In this document: positions 1 to 6,990 of the stretch, in pieces
Layout of the letters: each line of letters opens with the position of its first letter
Position numbering within the stretch: the first letter of the stretch is position 1
Origin: Bryobacteraceae bacterium
Lineage (GTDB): Bacteria; Acidobacteriota; Terriglobia; Bryobacterales; Bryobacteraceae
NCBI GenBank assembly: GCA_947456995.1
Contig: CANGVB010000170.1
Location: 1-7,447 of the forward strand
Length of the DNA stretch: 7,447 nucleotides
Direction: 5' to 3'
Notes under the pieces: generated by a model
What the model was told of the DNA's origin: nothing
The model's database searches: none
The model's input: the letters and a program-made list of their open reading frames with translations, nothing else
Position numbers and translations under genes: made by a program

Positions 1-366
1 ATTGACTGCCTGCCCAATATCGTGGCCGCGCAAGTGACAGAGCGGACCGAACCGCTAGTGAAGGAGTTGAAGCGAGCACACCCGGAGACTCCGATCCTGC
101 TAGTTGAAGACCGCACTTATCAGGACGCGTTTCTGGTTGAGAGCAAGCGCAAGCGGAATCTCGATAGCCGGGTGGCGTTTAAAGCGGCTTATGAAAGATT
201 GCGGAAGGAAAAAGTGAAGGGGCTTTACTATCTGGAAGGAGAAGGCCTGCTGGGCACGGACGGCGAAGGCACGATCGACAGCTCGCACCCGACAGACCTG
301 GGCTACGTGCGCCAGGCCGATGCCTTTGAGAAGGTGTTGCGGAAGATCTTGAAGTCCAGTCGATAA
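1..366 (+). CDS. SGNH/GDSL-family hydrolase, C-terminal part (5' truncated by window edge)
   Basis: The reading frame is open from the first base, so the N-terminus with the nucleophile Ser block lies outside the window; 121 codons are visible. The visible part starts with the 'DCLPN' strand typical of the SGNH_hydro_3-like lipase/acylhydrolase group, followed by a 'TPILLVED' strand. It ends with the family's block V, D93-S-S-H96 (counted from base 1), which supplies the catalytic Asp and His, in the context 'DSSHPTDLGY'. Members are esterases or acylhydrolases, often acting on carbohydrate esters or lipids; the substrate cannot be told from this fragment. A GTG at 22 could be called as a start but is internal to the conserved fold, so I treat the gene as truncated. 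The STAS gene follows after 3 bases in the same direction, which suggests co-transcription. Family assignment is good; specific function is unknown. Confidence 0.85.
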   Translation: MDCLPNIVAAQVTERTEPLVKELKRAHPETPILLVEDRTYQDAFLVESKRKRNLDSRVAFKAAYERLRKEKVKGLYYLEGEGLLGTDGEGTIDSSHPTDLGYVRQADAFEKVLRKILKSSR

Positions 367-369
367 AGT

Positions 370-711
370 ATGCCGTTTGAGTTAGTGACACGAAGGCTGG
401 AGGACGTCCTGCTGATCGAGATTGTGGGCGAGTTTGTTCTCAGTCAGAAACTGAGGCGCTGTTCCACGGTGATTCGGGATGCAGGCGATGCGACAGCCTT
501 TGTGGTGGATTTAGGCCAGTGCACGAAGCTGGATAGCGCAGGCTTGGGGGAGCTTTTGATGTGGTACAGCCTGGCAATGCGGAGTAAGAAGAAGGTACTG
601 CTGATTGGGGTAAAGGAAAGCATCAAGGGTGTGATGCAGACGGCAAGGGTGGACGGGATTCTGCTTGGGGCTCGCGATCTGGAGGCGGCACTAGCCGAGC
701 TCCGCGCGTAG
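370..711 (+). CDS. STAS-domain protein, anti-sigma factor antagonist (SpoIIAA/RsbV-like)
   Basis: This is a complete single-domain STAS protein of 113 residues, the usual length for SpoIIAA/RsbV-type antagonists. The predicted fold is beta-strand 'VLLIEIVGEF', then 'AFVVDLG', then the conserved loop 'KLDSAGLGEL', then 'KKVLLIGV'. Ser56 in the D-S-A-G loop is the position that anti-sigma kinases phosphorylate in this family; dephosphorylated antagonists bind the anti-sigma kinase and release the sigma factor. That role is family knowledge. No anti-sigma kinase, PP2C phosphatase or sigma factor gene is in the window, so the partner is unknown. The ATG at 370 follows the upstream stop by 3 bases, consistent with an operon with the hydrolase. 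No clear Shine-Dalgarno sequence precedes it, so translational coupling is plausible. Its last 21 bases overlap the 3' end of the convergent activator gene. Confidence 0.93.
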   Translation: MPFELVTRRLEDVLLIEIVGEFVLSQKLRRCSTVIRDAGDATAFVVDLGQCTKLDSAGLGELLMWYSLAMRSKKKVLLIGVKESIKGVMQTARVDGILLGARDLEAALAELRA

Positions 712-2436
712 CCCCAGAGTGCGGATCATACGGAGCAGCGAATTGGGGTGCACGCCCAGAAGACCTGCGGCAATTTTGTAATCGCCCCTGGCCTGCTGCC
801 ATGCCTCGACGATAGCGCCGCGCTTGGCATCGTGGATACTGCGATGAAAGGCGGGGGCTGCGTCTGGCGAAGACGCCGCAGTTTCCAGGATCGAGTCGGG
901 AAGATCTTCGAGCTGCACTTCGGGAAGATCTCCAAGAACCACTGCGCGCTCAATGGCATTCTCAAGTTCGCGAATGTTGCCTGGCCAATCGTAGCTTCTG
1001 AGTGCAGACAGGGCGGCCGGGGTGAAGCCACGAACGCTGCGGCCTGCGGCAGCGGCGGCGCGAGAAAGAAAAGCGGCGGCTAGAAGTTCAATGTCTTCGC
1101 CCCGCTCGCGCAGAGGGGGAGTGCGGAGGCTGACGACGTTGAGACGGTGGAAGAGATCTTCGCGGAAGCTACCTTTTTTGACTTCAGCGGCAAGGTCTCG
1201 ATTGGTGGCAGACACCACGCGGATGTCGAGGGCGATGGTCTTGCGGCCACCGACACGCTCGCATTCGCGCTGCTGCAGAACCCGCAACATCTTGGCCTGG
1301 AGCGGGAGGGCCATCTCGCCAATTTCGTCGAGAAAGACAGTGCCGCCAGCGGCGAGTTCCAGCTTGCCCTGACGCTGTTCTGTAGCGCCGGTAAAGGAGC
1401 CTTTTTCGTGGCCGAAGAGTTCACTTTCGAGTAATGTGTCGGTGATGGCGGCGCAGTTGAGCGCGACAAAGGGTCGGCTGTTGCGAGGGCTGAGGCGGTG
1501 CAGGGCGCGGGCAACGAGTTCCTTGCCGGTGCCGCTTTCCCCCTGAATGAGGACGGTGGTTTCGCGGGGCGCAACCTTGTCGATTTGACGCAGGAGAGTT
1601 TGAGTTGCCGCCGAGGCGCCAATGATTCCTGTGCGTGAGGAAATTTCTTCTTCGGCGAGGGAAGTGCGGATTTCGAGATTGGTGATCTCCGAGGCCGTAT
1701 CGAGTGCTCCGGAGGCGATGGCGGCTAGCGCGGCGAAGGTAGCTTCGGAATCGGCTGGGGTATCGCAATGCCAAAGCAGACAGGCTCTGTGGTTGGGCCC
1801 GTAGTCGAAGGTCTGGATCAATGCCTTCGGGTGGGAGGTGATTCCACTGGTGAGGACAGACAGCCAGGGGGAATCTGTGTCGCGCATGCGGGCATCGAGA
1901 CGCTGAGCCCAATCGGCGGGTGTGCCACCGATGAATAGGTCTAGCTGCCCTGCCCCAAGTTCGCCTGCAGCAATTTCGCGGATCTGTGCTTCGAGGGCGT
2001 TTTGGTCGTCGAGGTCAAGGCCATGCATGGCGCGAAAGAGATAGAAGAGACTGCAAGCGGCGATCAGGCTTTGGCCGGGCAGACGATCGGCCTGAGCTTG
2101 CCGGAAGAGCAAATCGATTTCACCGATTCGAATGCGATCACCATCGTCGAGAGTGGCAAGGGTTGCGGGGACTCCGTTGATCGTGCAGGCTGAATTGCCG
2201 GTGAGGGAGGCGAAGGTGAATTTGCCATCTGCGCACTGGATCTCGCAATGGCGCGGGGCAAGGCCGGTAAGGACGATGTCGACTATTGGGTCTGAGCCGA
2301 TGCGGACCCGGCCGGAATCGAGTTCAAAGCGAAGACCGGTTTCAGGGCCGCGGACCACTAACAAAAGAGCAGGACTCATAGGAACAAATACGAGGATGAC
2401 ACCTTCCGGGGGAGGGCTGTTAACCCTAGGGTTCAT
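691..2436 (-). CDS. Sigma-54-dependent Fis-family transcriptional activator with N-terminal FHA domain
   Basis: This enhancer-binding protein has 581 residues. In order: an FHA domain (about 24-112), a weakly conserved region that may be a degenerate GAF domain (about 125-250), the sigma-54 AAA+ ATPase (about 270-500), and a C-terminal Fis-type helix-turn-helix (about 537-576). Visible motifs are Walker A GESGTGKE (299-306), the sigma-54-contacting loop as GSFTGA (346-351, Ser replacing the usual Ala), Walker B GTVFLDE (365-371), sensor I around VSATNRD, the FREDLFHRLN arginine region (424-433) and sensor II WPGNIRELEN. It should hydrolyse ATP to open sigma-54 promoters. The FHA domain usually reads phosphothreonine, but here the conserved Arg of 'IGR' is Ser48 and the Ser of 'SxxH' is Ala60, so phosphopeptide binding is doubtful. 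The ATG at 2436 is kept as start; Met20 (codon ending at 2379) lies just before the first FHA strand and is a credible alternative. Neither has a clear ribosome binding site. The gene is divergent from the exported-protein gene. Confidence 0.95.
   Translation of the reverse strand: MNPRVNSPPPEGVILVFVPMSPALLLVVRGPETGLRFELDSGRVRIGSDPIVDIVLTGLAPRHCEIQCADGKFTFASLTGNSACTINGVPATLATLDDGDRIRIGEIDLLFRQAQADRLPGQSLIAACSLFYLFRAMHGLDLDDQNALEAQIREIAAGELGAGQLDLFIGGTPADWAQRLDARMRDTDSPWLSVLTSGITSHPKALIQTFDYGPNHRACLLWHCDTPADSEATFAALAAIASGALDTASEITNLEIRTSLAEEEISSRTGIIGASAATQTLLRQIDKVAPRETTVLIQGESGTGKELVARALHRLSPRNSRPFVALNCAAITDTLLESELFGHEKGSFTGATEQRQGKLELAAGGTVFLDEIGEMALPLQAKMLRVLQQRECERVGGRKTIALDIRVVSATNRDLAAEVKKGSFREDLFHRLNVVSLRTPPLRERGEDIELLAAAFLSRAAAAAGRSVRGFTPAALSALRSYDWPGNIRELENAIERAVVLGDLPEVQLEDLPDSILETAASSPDAAPAFHRSIHDAKRGAIVEAWQQARGDYKIAAGLLGVHPNSLLRMIRTLGLRAELG
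2422..2433. promoter_or_regulatory. Perfect 12-bp palindrome, candidate enhancer (activator-binding) site
   Basis: AACCCTAGGGTT is a perfect dyad next to the activator's annotated start codon (codons 2-5 if ATG 2436 is used, non-coding if Met20 is used). Its centre is about 106 bp upstream of the transcription start predicted from the -24/-12 element, the range where sigma-54 activators usually bind. A further GGGTTT half-site lies at 2449-2454, 20 bp from the right half of the palindrome, about two helical turns. The palindrome is seen; its role as an operator is inference. Confidence 0.4.
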
Positions 2437-2507
2437 GGATTCACTCGCGGGTTTGCGCTTCAGTGGTTTTCTGCCCGTAAGTTATTGATTCTACGTTGAG
2501 AGATTTG

Positions 2508-2523
2508 TGGCGAGGGGATTGCA
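2508..2523 (+). promoter_or_regulatory. Putative sigma-54 (-24/-12) promoter of the exported-protein gene
   Basis: TGGCGAGGGGATTGCA matches the sigma-54 consensus TGGCACG-N4-TTGCA at 10 of 12 defined positions. The invariant GG (2509-2510) and GC (2521-2522) have the exact spacing required. Transcription would start near 2534, leaving a 5' leader of about 45 bases before the ATG at 2579. It points away from the divergent sigma-54 activator gene. I found no convincing sigma-70 pair in the same gap. Confidence 0.65.
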
Positions 2524-2565
2524 ACCTAATACTGCGTCCGGCAACGAAGCCGAATGAACTGAAAC

Positions 2566-2571
2566 AAGGAG
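2566..2571 (+). promoter_or_regulatory. Ribosome binding site AAGGAG
   Basis: AAGGAG stands 7 bases before the ATG at 2579 and fixes the start of the exported-protein gene. It is the only strong Shine-Dalgarno sequence I see in front of any gene in the window, which suggests efficient translation of this product. Confidence 0.85.
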
Positions 2572-2578
2572 CAAGACA

Positions 2579-2983
2579 ATGAAAACGATTCTCAAGGCAG
2601 TAATGATGACCTCGCTGGCAGTAGCGGGATTTGGGGCAGAGCCGATGGCAAAACTGAAAGTTGGCTTTCCCTTCGTTGTGGGCAAGACGAAGATGCCTGC
2701 GGGCGAATACCGGATCTCAGTACCGTCTTACGGGGTGAGGACGCTGAAGATCGAGAGCATGGGCACGGGCCCGGCAGCCTTTCTTGCAGTGCCTGTACAG
2801 GACCTGACTCGAGAAGACCAGGGCGGCAGAAAAGTTGAGTTTGTCTGCGAGGGACAGGAATGCAAGATCAGCCGTATCTTCAACCTGGATTCGGGCTATC
2901 TGTTCTCAACCGGACAGAAGGTGAAGGCAACGAGTGAACGATTGGTTGTAAAGATCAACTCTGGCAGCACCAAGACCGAATAG
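2579..2983 (+). CDS. Small exported hypothetical protein (acidobacterial 'PAGEY'-type)
   Basis: This protein has 134 residues. The N-terminus is a Sec signal peptide: charged MKTILK, a hydrophobic stretch to about residue 18, and probable cleavage after the GFGA at 17-20, leaving a mature protein of about 114 residues. The mature part begins with 'KVGFPFVVG' and 'MPAGEYRIS' (27-47), a pattern I associate with numerous small secreted beta-rich proteins in Acidobacteriota; their function is not known to me. Cys90 and Cys95 (C-E-G-Q-E-C) could form a disulfide in the periplasm. There is no lipobox or catalytic motif, and no membrane segment after the signal peptide. The gene stands alone, with a strong ribosome binding site, a putative sigma-54 promoter upstream and an intrinsic terminator downstream. 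The neighbouring divergent activator is the obvious candidate regulator. Coding status and export are well supported; function is unknown. Confidence 0.88.
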   Translation: MKTILKAVMMTSLAVAGFGAEPMAKLKVGFPFVVGKTKMPAGEYRISVPSYGVRTLKIESMGTGPAAFLAVPVQDLTREDQGGRKVEFVCEGQECKISRIFNLDSGYLFSTGQKVKATSERLVVKINSGSTKTE

Positions 2984-3041
2984 GTGCCATGATCTCGAGC
3001 CCTTCTCAGACGGAAAGAGAGAGCCGCTGAGATGGATTGGG

Positions 3042-3077
3042 GCCCGCTAGCTGAGATGCTGGCGGGCTTTTGTGTTT
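3042..3077 (+). terminator. Rho-independent terminator of the exported-protein gene
   Basis: A 10-bp GC-rich stem (3042-3051 pairing with 3058-3067, one G-U wobble) with a 6-base loop is followed by TTTTGTGTTT. It lies 58 bases after the exported-protein stop codon. The T-rich tail reaches the last bases of the convergent kinase gene (stop at 3076-3078). In the opposite direction the stem has no good U tract, so it is probably effective only on the plus strand. Confidence 0.85.
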
Positions 3078-6000
3078 AGGTTCCGGCGGCTTCAGAAAGC
3101 TCGCGCGTTGCGGCTGGGGCAACTCGATTGAGGTCAACCCAACGGGAGAGAGTCGATTCGAGAACAGAGAGTGAAATCGGTTTTGAGATGTAATCGTCCA
3201 TCCCCGATTCCAGGCAGCGTTCACGATCCCCGGGCATGGCATGAGCGGTCATGGCGAGAATCGGAGTGCGCGGCAGGTGTTCTGCTGTCTCCCATTCACG
3301 AATCGTTCTGGTTGCCTCAAAGCCATCCATCTCGGGCATCTGACAATCCATCAACACGAGCGGATAGGCAGTAGCTTTGAGAGCTTCCACCGCCTTGGCA
3401 CCGTTGTCGACGATGTCGGCAAAGAGGCCCAGTTTTTCAAGCATGCGGATGGCGACACGCTGGTTGATCAGGTTGTCTTCGGCAATCAGGATTCGAGAGC
3501 TTGAATCGGATCGCGACAATGCTTCCTCGACCAAGCGATGGCTCAGTTCGAGAAGCTCGGACGAGGGCTCAGGAGTAGTGCTGAGACCTTCGATCACCTC
3601 AATCAGATTGCTCTGACGGAAGGGGTCTGAGAGCGTCGCGGCAAAGAGAGAGTCATGCTCCCGCTGAACTGCGCGATCGCGCATGCGAACCAATCGCATC
3701 AAAGACCGGGCTGGATCAATACCGGCACCGACCAGGAGATTTGCTAAAGAAACCGAACTCATATCCGGCAATTGGTCCTGCACCAGAATCAGAGAGAAGG
3801 GTTCGCCCTGGGCCTGAGCATCGCCAGCAAGCAGAATGAGTTCCTGGCCGCTGCTCGCCGTGGTGACATCAAAGCCGAGGCCTAGCAAGACGTGACGGGC
3901 GCTTTCCCATTGTTCATGACGAGGGATCGCCACAAGGGCACGCCGCACTTTGGTCCAATCCATGCGCGTCAGCGTGATTGCTGCGCGCTCGGACGCAATC
4001 TGAAGGGGAACACGGAACCAGAAGCGTGAGCCCCCTCCGGACCTCAACTCCGTTCCAATTTGTCCCCCCATCATCTCCACCAGTTGCCGGCTGATCGCCA
4101 GCCCCAGACCCGTGCCGCCGAAGCGTCGCGTGGTTGAGCCATCCCCTTGTGTAAAGGGCTGGAAGAGGTGAGACTTTAACTCCGGCGCAATGCCAATGCC
4201 GGTGTCAAGAACTTCAACTTCGATGTCGCAATTGTTAGCTTCTTTACGACTGATGTGCACGCGGATCACAACCTGACCCGCAGCAGTAAACTTGATGGCA
4301 TTGCCGGTGAGATTTGTGATCACCTGCTGAATGCGGTAGGGATCCCCGATAAAGGTGGCGGGGAGATCGGTATCGAAAGTGGCGGCGAAGTCGAGGTCTT
4401 TTTCCTGTGCCTGTTCGGCGAGAAGTTCCACGACATCTTCAACGCTTTCGCGGAGCTGGAATTCGATTTTTTCAATCTCGACACGGCCCGCCTCGATCTT
4501 CGAAAAATCGAGGACGTCATTGATGATGTTCATCAGGTATTGGGCACTGCGACGAACGGCATCGGCGTATTCGCGTTGTTCGGTATCGAGCGAAGTGTCT
4601 GAAAGAAGGTCTGTCATGCCGATGATGCCATTCATCGGAGTGCGGATTTCGTGGCTGACATTGGCGAGAAATTCGCTCTTGAGCCGGGATGCATGAAGGG
4701 CTTCATCGCGGGCCTCAACCAGTGCCGCTTCTACCTGCTTCATGTGTGAGATGTCGGTGAGCGTGCCTTCGTAGAATTCGATTTCACCTTCAGCAGATTT
4801 CACGACACGAGCGTTTTCAAGGACGGTAAGTATCGTGCCGTCTTTGCGTCTGAGACGCAGCTCAAAGTTATTGAGAGCTCCATCGATCTGCAATTGATGC
4901 ACTGCCAGAGTGCGGTCAACCGGGTCGACATAAAGATCGGTTTCGATCGATGTCTGGCGAAGATCTTCAAGCGAATCGTATCCCAGCATTTCGACAAGAG
5001 CGGGGTTGGCTTCGAGAATTTTGCCATCAGAACTGGACCGGTAAACGCCCTCGGAGACGTTTTCAAAAAGTGAGAGAAAGCGTTTTTCGCTGGCAGCCAA
5101 AGCCACGCTTTGCTGCTTCAACTCGGTGATGTCGCGCACCACCATCTGCACGGCAGGATGATCCTGGTAAGCGAATTCTGTGGCAACGATTTCAACATCG
5201 ATCTGCTTGCCGTCGAGACGAGAGAATCGATGGTGTGTCGGCCGAACCTCGCCCGATTCATTGCGAATCTGTGCCCAGTCGAGTTCAGCATCGGCTTCAC
5301 TGCTGAGTGACTTCAAATCTGTACCGAGGATGCTCTTGGCCGATTCGGCCCCAAACAGGGAGACACCCGTCGCGTTTACGAAAAGGATCTTGCCTTCGCG
5401 ATGCACGAGGATGGCATCGGGGCTTACTTCGACCAGACGCCGGTAGCGCTCTTCGCTCTCACGCAGGGCACGTTCGGCTTCTTTGCGCTCCATCAGATCG
5501 CGGTGATACGCGCGAAGCAGGAAAGCAAGGAATGCTGCCAGCAGGCAGGAGGCGAGCACAAGCAGATTCACTTCCTGCCAGCGATTGGTAATCTCTACTG
5601 CAATCTCACGATATTGCTGCCAAAGCCGGGAAGACGCACTGCGCACTTCCTGGAGGGCGCGGCGGATGTTGCCATCGGCTTCATCAAGGTCGGTAGCTTC
5701 AATGCTGAGGTTGCGCTCCAGCAGAATGAGAACAGTTTCCAGTCGAATCAGGGAACCTTGAGTTTCGGTATGCATGGCAGGCAGGCGCTTGGCCTCATCT
5801 ACTGCCTTTTTGAGCCGGATCAGATCCTGGATCATCCGCTGTTGCACTTCTACCGAGGGGTCTTGCTTGCGGACCCCAATGACGGACTCCAGATTCCAGA
5901 GCCCCTCCTCCAGACGGTTAAATGCTCGCGCCAATGTCGTGCATTGCTCGAGCCGCTCTTGATGGTCTTGTACGGTGTGTATCTGCTGGTTTCCAGCCAG

Positions 6001-6090
6001 CAGACTCAATAGGGCCAAAAGGATGATCACCCAGGTCCATAACGCCGATGTAAGGAATCGCTTCATGTGAGACGCAAATTGTTGGTTCAC
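3076..6090 (-). CDS. Membrane-bound hybrid sensor histidine kinase (PAS-PAS-HisKA-HATPase-pseudoREC-REC)
   Basis: This kinase has 1004 residues. A membrane segment (about 17-34), an all-helical periplasmic region (about 35-172, four-helix-bundle or CHASE3-like in character) and a second membrane segment (about 174-194) precede a short coiled coil. Two PAS domains follow (about 213-325 and 334-450). HisKA carries the phospho-acceptor His480 in 'VSHEIRTP'. The ATPase domain shows the N box (N593, N597), DTGIGI (629-634) and GGTGLGL (658-664). A first receiver-like domain (about 716-835) lacks the acidic pair and has Gln771 where the phospho-Asp should be, so it is probably inactive. The last receiver (about 866-985) is intact: E871/D872, phospho-Asp915, Thr948, Lys970. 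There is no Hpt domain and no partner response regulator nearby, so the phosphate's final target is unknown. The start used is GTG at 6090; Met9 (ATG ending at 6066), directly before the first membrane helix, is an alternative. Neither has a clear ribosome binding site. It lies 57 bases behind the phosphoesterase gene. Confidence 0.95.
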   Translation of the reverse strand: MNQQFASHMKRFLTSALWTWVIILLALLSLLAGNQQIHTVQDHQERLEQCTTLARAFNRLEEGLWNLESVIGVRKQDPSVEVQQRMIQDLIRLKKAVDEAKRLPAMHTETQGSLIRLETVLILLERNLSIEATDLDEADGNIRRALQEVRSASSRLWQQYREIAVEITNRWQEVNLLVLASCLLAAFLAFLLRAYHRDLMERKEAERALRESEERYRRLVEVSPDAILVHREGKILFVNATGVSLFGAESAKSILGTDLKSLSSEADAELDWAQIRNESGEVRPTHHRFSRLDGKQIDVEIVATEFAYQDHPAVQMVVRDITELKQQSVALAASEKRFLSLFENVSEGVYRSSSDGKILEANPALVEMLGYDSLEDLRQTSIETDLYVDPVDRTLAVHQLQIDGALNNFELRLRRKDGTILTVLENARVVKSAEGEIEFYEGTLTDISHMKQVEAALVEARDEALHASRLKSEFLANVSHEIRTPMNGIIGMTDLLSDTSLDTEQREYADAVRRSAQYLMNIINDVLDFSKIEAGRVEIEKIEFQLRESVEDVVELLAEQAQEKDLDFAATFDTDLPATFIGDPYRIQQVITNLTGNAIKFTAAGQVVIRVHISRKEANNCDIEVEVLDTGIGIAPELKSHLFQPFTQGDGSTTRRFGGTGLGLAISRQLVEMMGGQIGTELRSGGGSRFWFRVPLQIASERAAITLTRMDWTKVRRALVAIPRHEQWESARHVLLGLGFDVTTASSGQELILLAGDAQAQGEPFSLILVQDQLPDMSSVSLANLLVGAGIDPARSLMRLVRMRDRAVQREHDSLFAATLSDPFRQSNLIEVIEGLSTTPEPSSELLELSHRLVEEALSRSDSSSRILIAEDNLINQRVAIRMLEKLGLFADIVDNGAKAVEALKATAYPLVLMDCQMPEMDGFEATRTIREWETAEHLPRTPILAMTAHAMPGDRERCLESGMDDYISKPISLSVLESTLSRWVDLNRVAPAATRELSEAAGT

Positions 6091-6121
6091 ATGGGTATCG
6101 TCGGGGACGGGTGAGAACTTG

Positions 6122-6143
6122 AGGGTGTTTAAGCGAAAACCCT
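6122..6143. other. Imperfect inverted repeat between the phosphoesterase and kinase genes
   Basis: AGGGT(G)TTT pairs with AAAACCCT around a 5-base loop, giving eight base pairs with one bulge. It lies between the stop of the phosphoesterase gene and the start of the kinase gene. No U tract follows on the minus strand, so it does not look like a full intrinsic terminator. It could be a processing or attenuation hairpin, or chance. Confidence 0.25.
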
Positions 6144-6147
6144 TACT

Positions 6148-6933
6148 CTATTGTTGGACAGGTCGTACTACGCGTTCGATATGGAGGGCTCGGCCTGAGT
6201 TTTCGTCAATATTGATGATCACGCCGTGGAGTTCACCACCGCGTTTTGCGGCTTCCAGGCGAACAGGAAGCGAAGTCAGGAACTTCTTGAGGACAAGGTC
6301 TTTGTCTGCGCCGATGACGCCTTCGTAGGGGCCGGTCATGCCGCAATCGGTTTGGTAGGCGGTGCCGCCAGGGAGGATGCGGGTGTCGGCGGTGGGGATA
6401 TGAGTGTGGGTGCCGATTACTGCAGATACGCGACCATCGAGGTGCCAGCCCATGGCGACTTTTTCGCTGGTGAGTTCGGCATGAAAATCGAGAAAACGAA
6501 CCTTGATGTTTGCTGGAATCTGCGAAATCAGATTGTCGGCTTCGCGGAAGGGGCAGTCCAGAGGAGTCATCATGGCGCGGCCCTGGATGTTGAGGATCGC
6601 GACCTTAACACCGTTGCGGGCTTCGACGTAGATCAGCCCTTTGCCGGGCAGGTCGTGCGGGTAATTGGCGGGCCGGGTGACGCGGGGGCTGCGGTCGAGA
6701 TATTCGTAGAAGTCGCGCTTGTCCCAGACGTGGTTGCCGGTGGTGATGGCATCAACGCCCATCGAGATGAGTTCGTCAGCAATTTGGGGGGTGACACCGA
6801 AGCCGCCTGCCGAGTTTTCGGCATTGGCGATTGTCATTTGAACTCCGTATGTGGCCTGTAGCTCGGCCAGGTGGGAGGCGACCATGTTACGGCCGGTGGA
6901 GGCGTAAATGTCGCCAATAAAGAGGAGGTTCAT
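6148..6933 (-). CDS. ymdB: YmdB/TIGR00282-family metallophosphoesterase (2',3'-cyclic-nucleotide 2'-phosphodiesterase type)
   Basis: This protein has 261 residues, the normal full length for the family. The metal-binding and catalytic residues of YmdB-type calcineurin-like phosphoesterases are all present: Asp8 in 'GDIYASTGR', Glu39/Asn40 in 'NAENSAGG', Asn67/His68 in 'TTGNHVWDK', His151 in 'DFHAE', and His176/His178 in 'GTHTHIPTAD'. The family signature 'DCGMTGPY' is at 196-203. Family members hydrolyse 2',3'-cyclic nucleotides in a dinuclear metal site in the cytoplasm. In Bacillus, YmdB influences RNA levels and biofilm or motility decisions; whether that applies here is unknown. The ATG at 6933 is firm because the first beta strand and Asp8 follow directly, although no Shine-Dalgarno sequence precedes it. 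It is the first gene of a possible two-gene unit with the kinase (gap of 57 bases). The symbol follows the Bacillus family name. Confidence 0.93.
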   Translation of the reverse strand: MNLLFIGDIYASTGRNMVASHLAELQATYGVQMTIANAENSAGGFGVTPQIADELISMGVDAITTGNHVWDKRDFYEYLDRSPRVTRPANYPHDLPGKGLIYVEARNGVKVAILNIQGRAMMTPLDCPFREADNLISQIPANIKVRFLDFHAELTSEKVAMGWHLDGRVSAVIGTHTHIPTADTRILPGGTAYQTDCGMTGPYEGVIGADKDLVLKKFLTSLPVRLEAAKRGGELHGVIINIDENSGRALHIERVVRPVQQ

Positions 6934-6958
6934 TCGGTAGCTGGAAAGAGTAGTGAAG

Positions 6959-6990
6959 CGTACATTGACGTACGAATCCCCGTCATTGAC
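6959..6990. repeat. Inverted repeat CGTAC-N6-GTACG and direct repeat CATTGAC upstream of the phosphoesterase gene
   Basis: CGTAC (6959-6963) and GTACG (6970-6974) form a perfect inverted repeat with a 6-base spacer. CATTGAC occurs at 6963-6969 and again at 6984-6990, exactly 21 bases apart, about two helical turns. The cluster begins 25 bases upstream of the phosphoesterase start codon, in promoter territory. It could be an operator; the elements are short enough to be chance. Confidence 0.3.

Noticed and set aside
1080..1622. Minus-strand ORF of 180 codons in another frame inside the activator gene
   Set aside because: It overlaps the AAA+ domain of the real gene. The Ser/Pro/Ala/Arg-rich translation has no family features.
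2496..2532. Sigma-70 promoter with TTGAGA at 2496 or a -10 near 2525-2532
   Set aside because: TTGAGA has only TTGCAA at the right distance, and CCTAAT has no matching -35. The -24/-12 match in the same stretch is far better.
3006..3034. Hairpin TCTCAG...CTGAGA before the terminator
   Set aside because: It has only six base pairs with a 17-base loop and no U tract; the stem at 3042-3067 is clearly the terminator.
5401..6012. Plus-strand ORF of 203 codons antisense to the kinase
   Set aside because: It lies wholly opposite the periplasmic and first PAS part of a clearly conserved kinase gene. It has no ribosome binding site and its translation shows no domain; long shadow ORFs are common at this GC content.
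6226..6861. Plus-strand ORF of 211 codons antisense to the phosphoesterase
   Set aside because: It mirrors a gene with all catalytic residues intact. Its Gly/Val/Asp/Ala-rich translation is typical of an antisense shadow, and there is no start signal.
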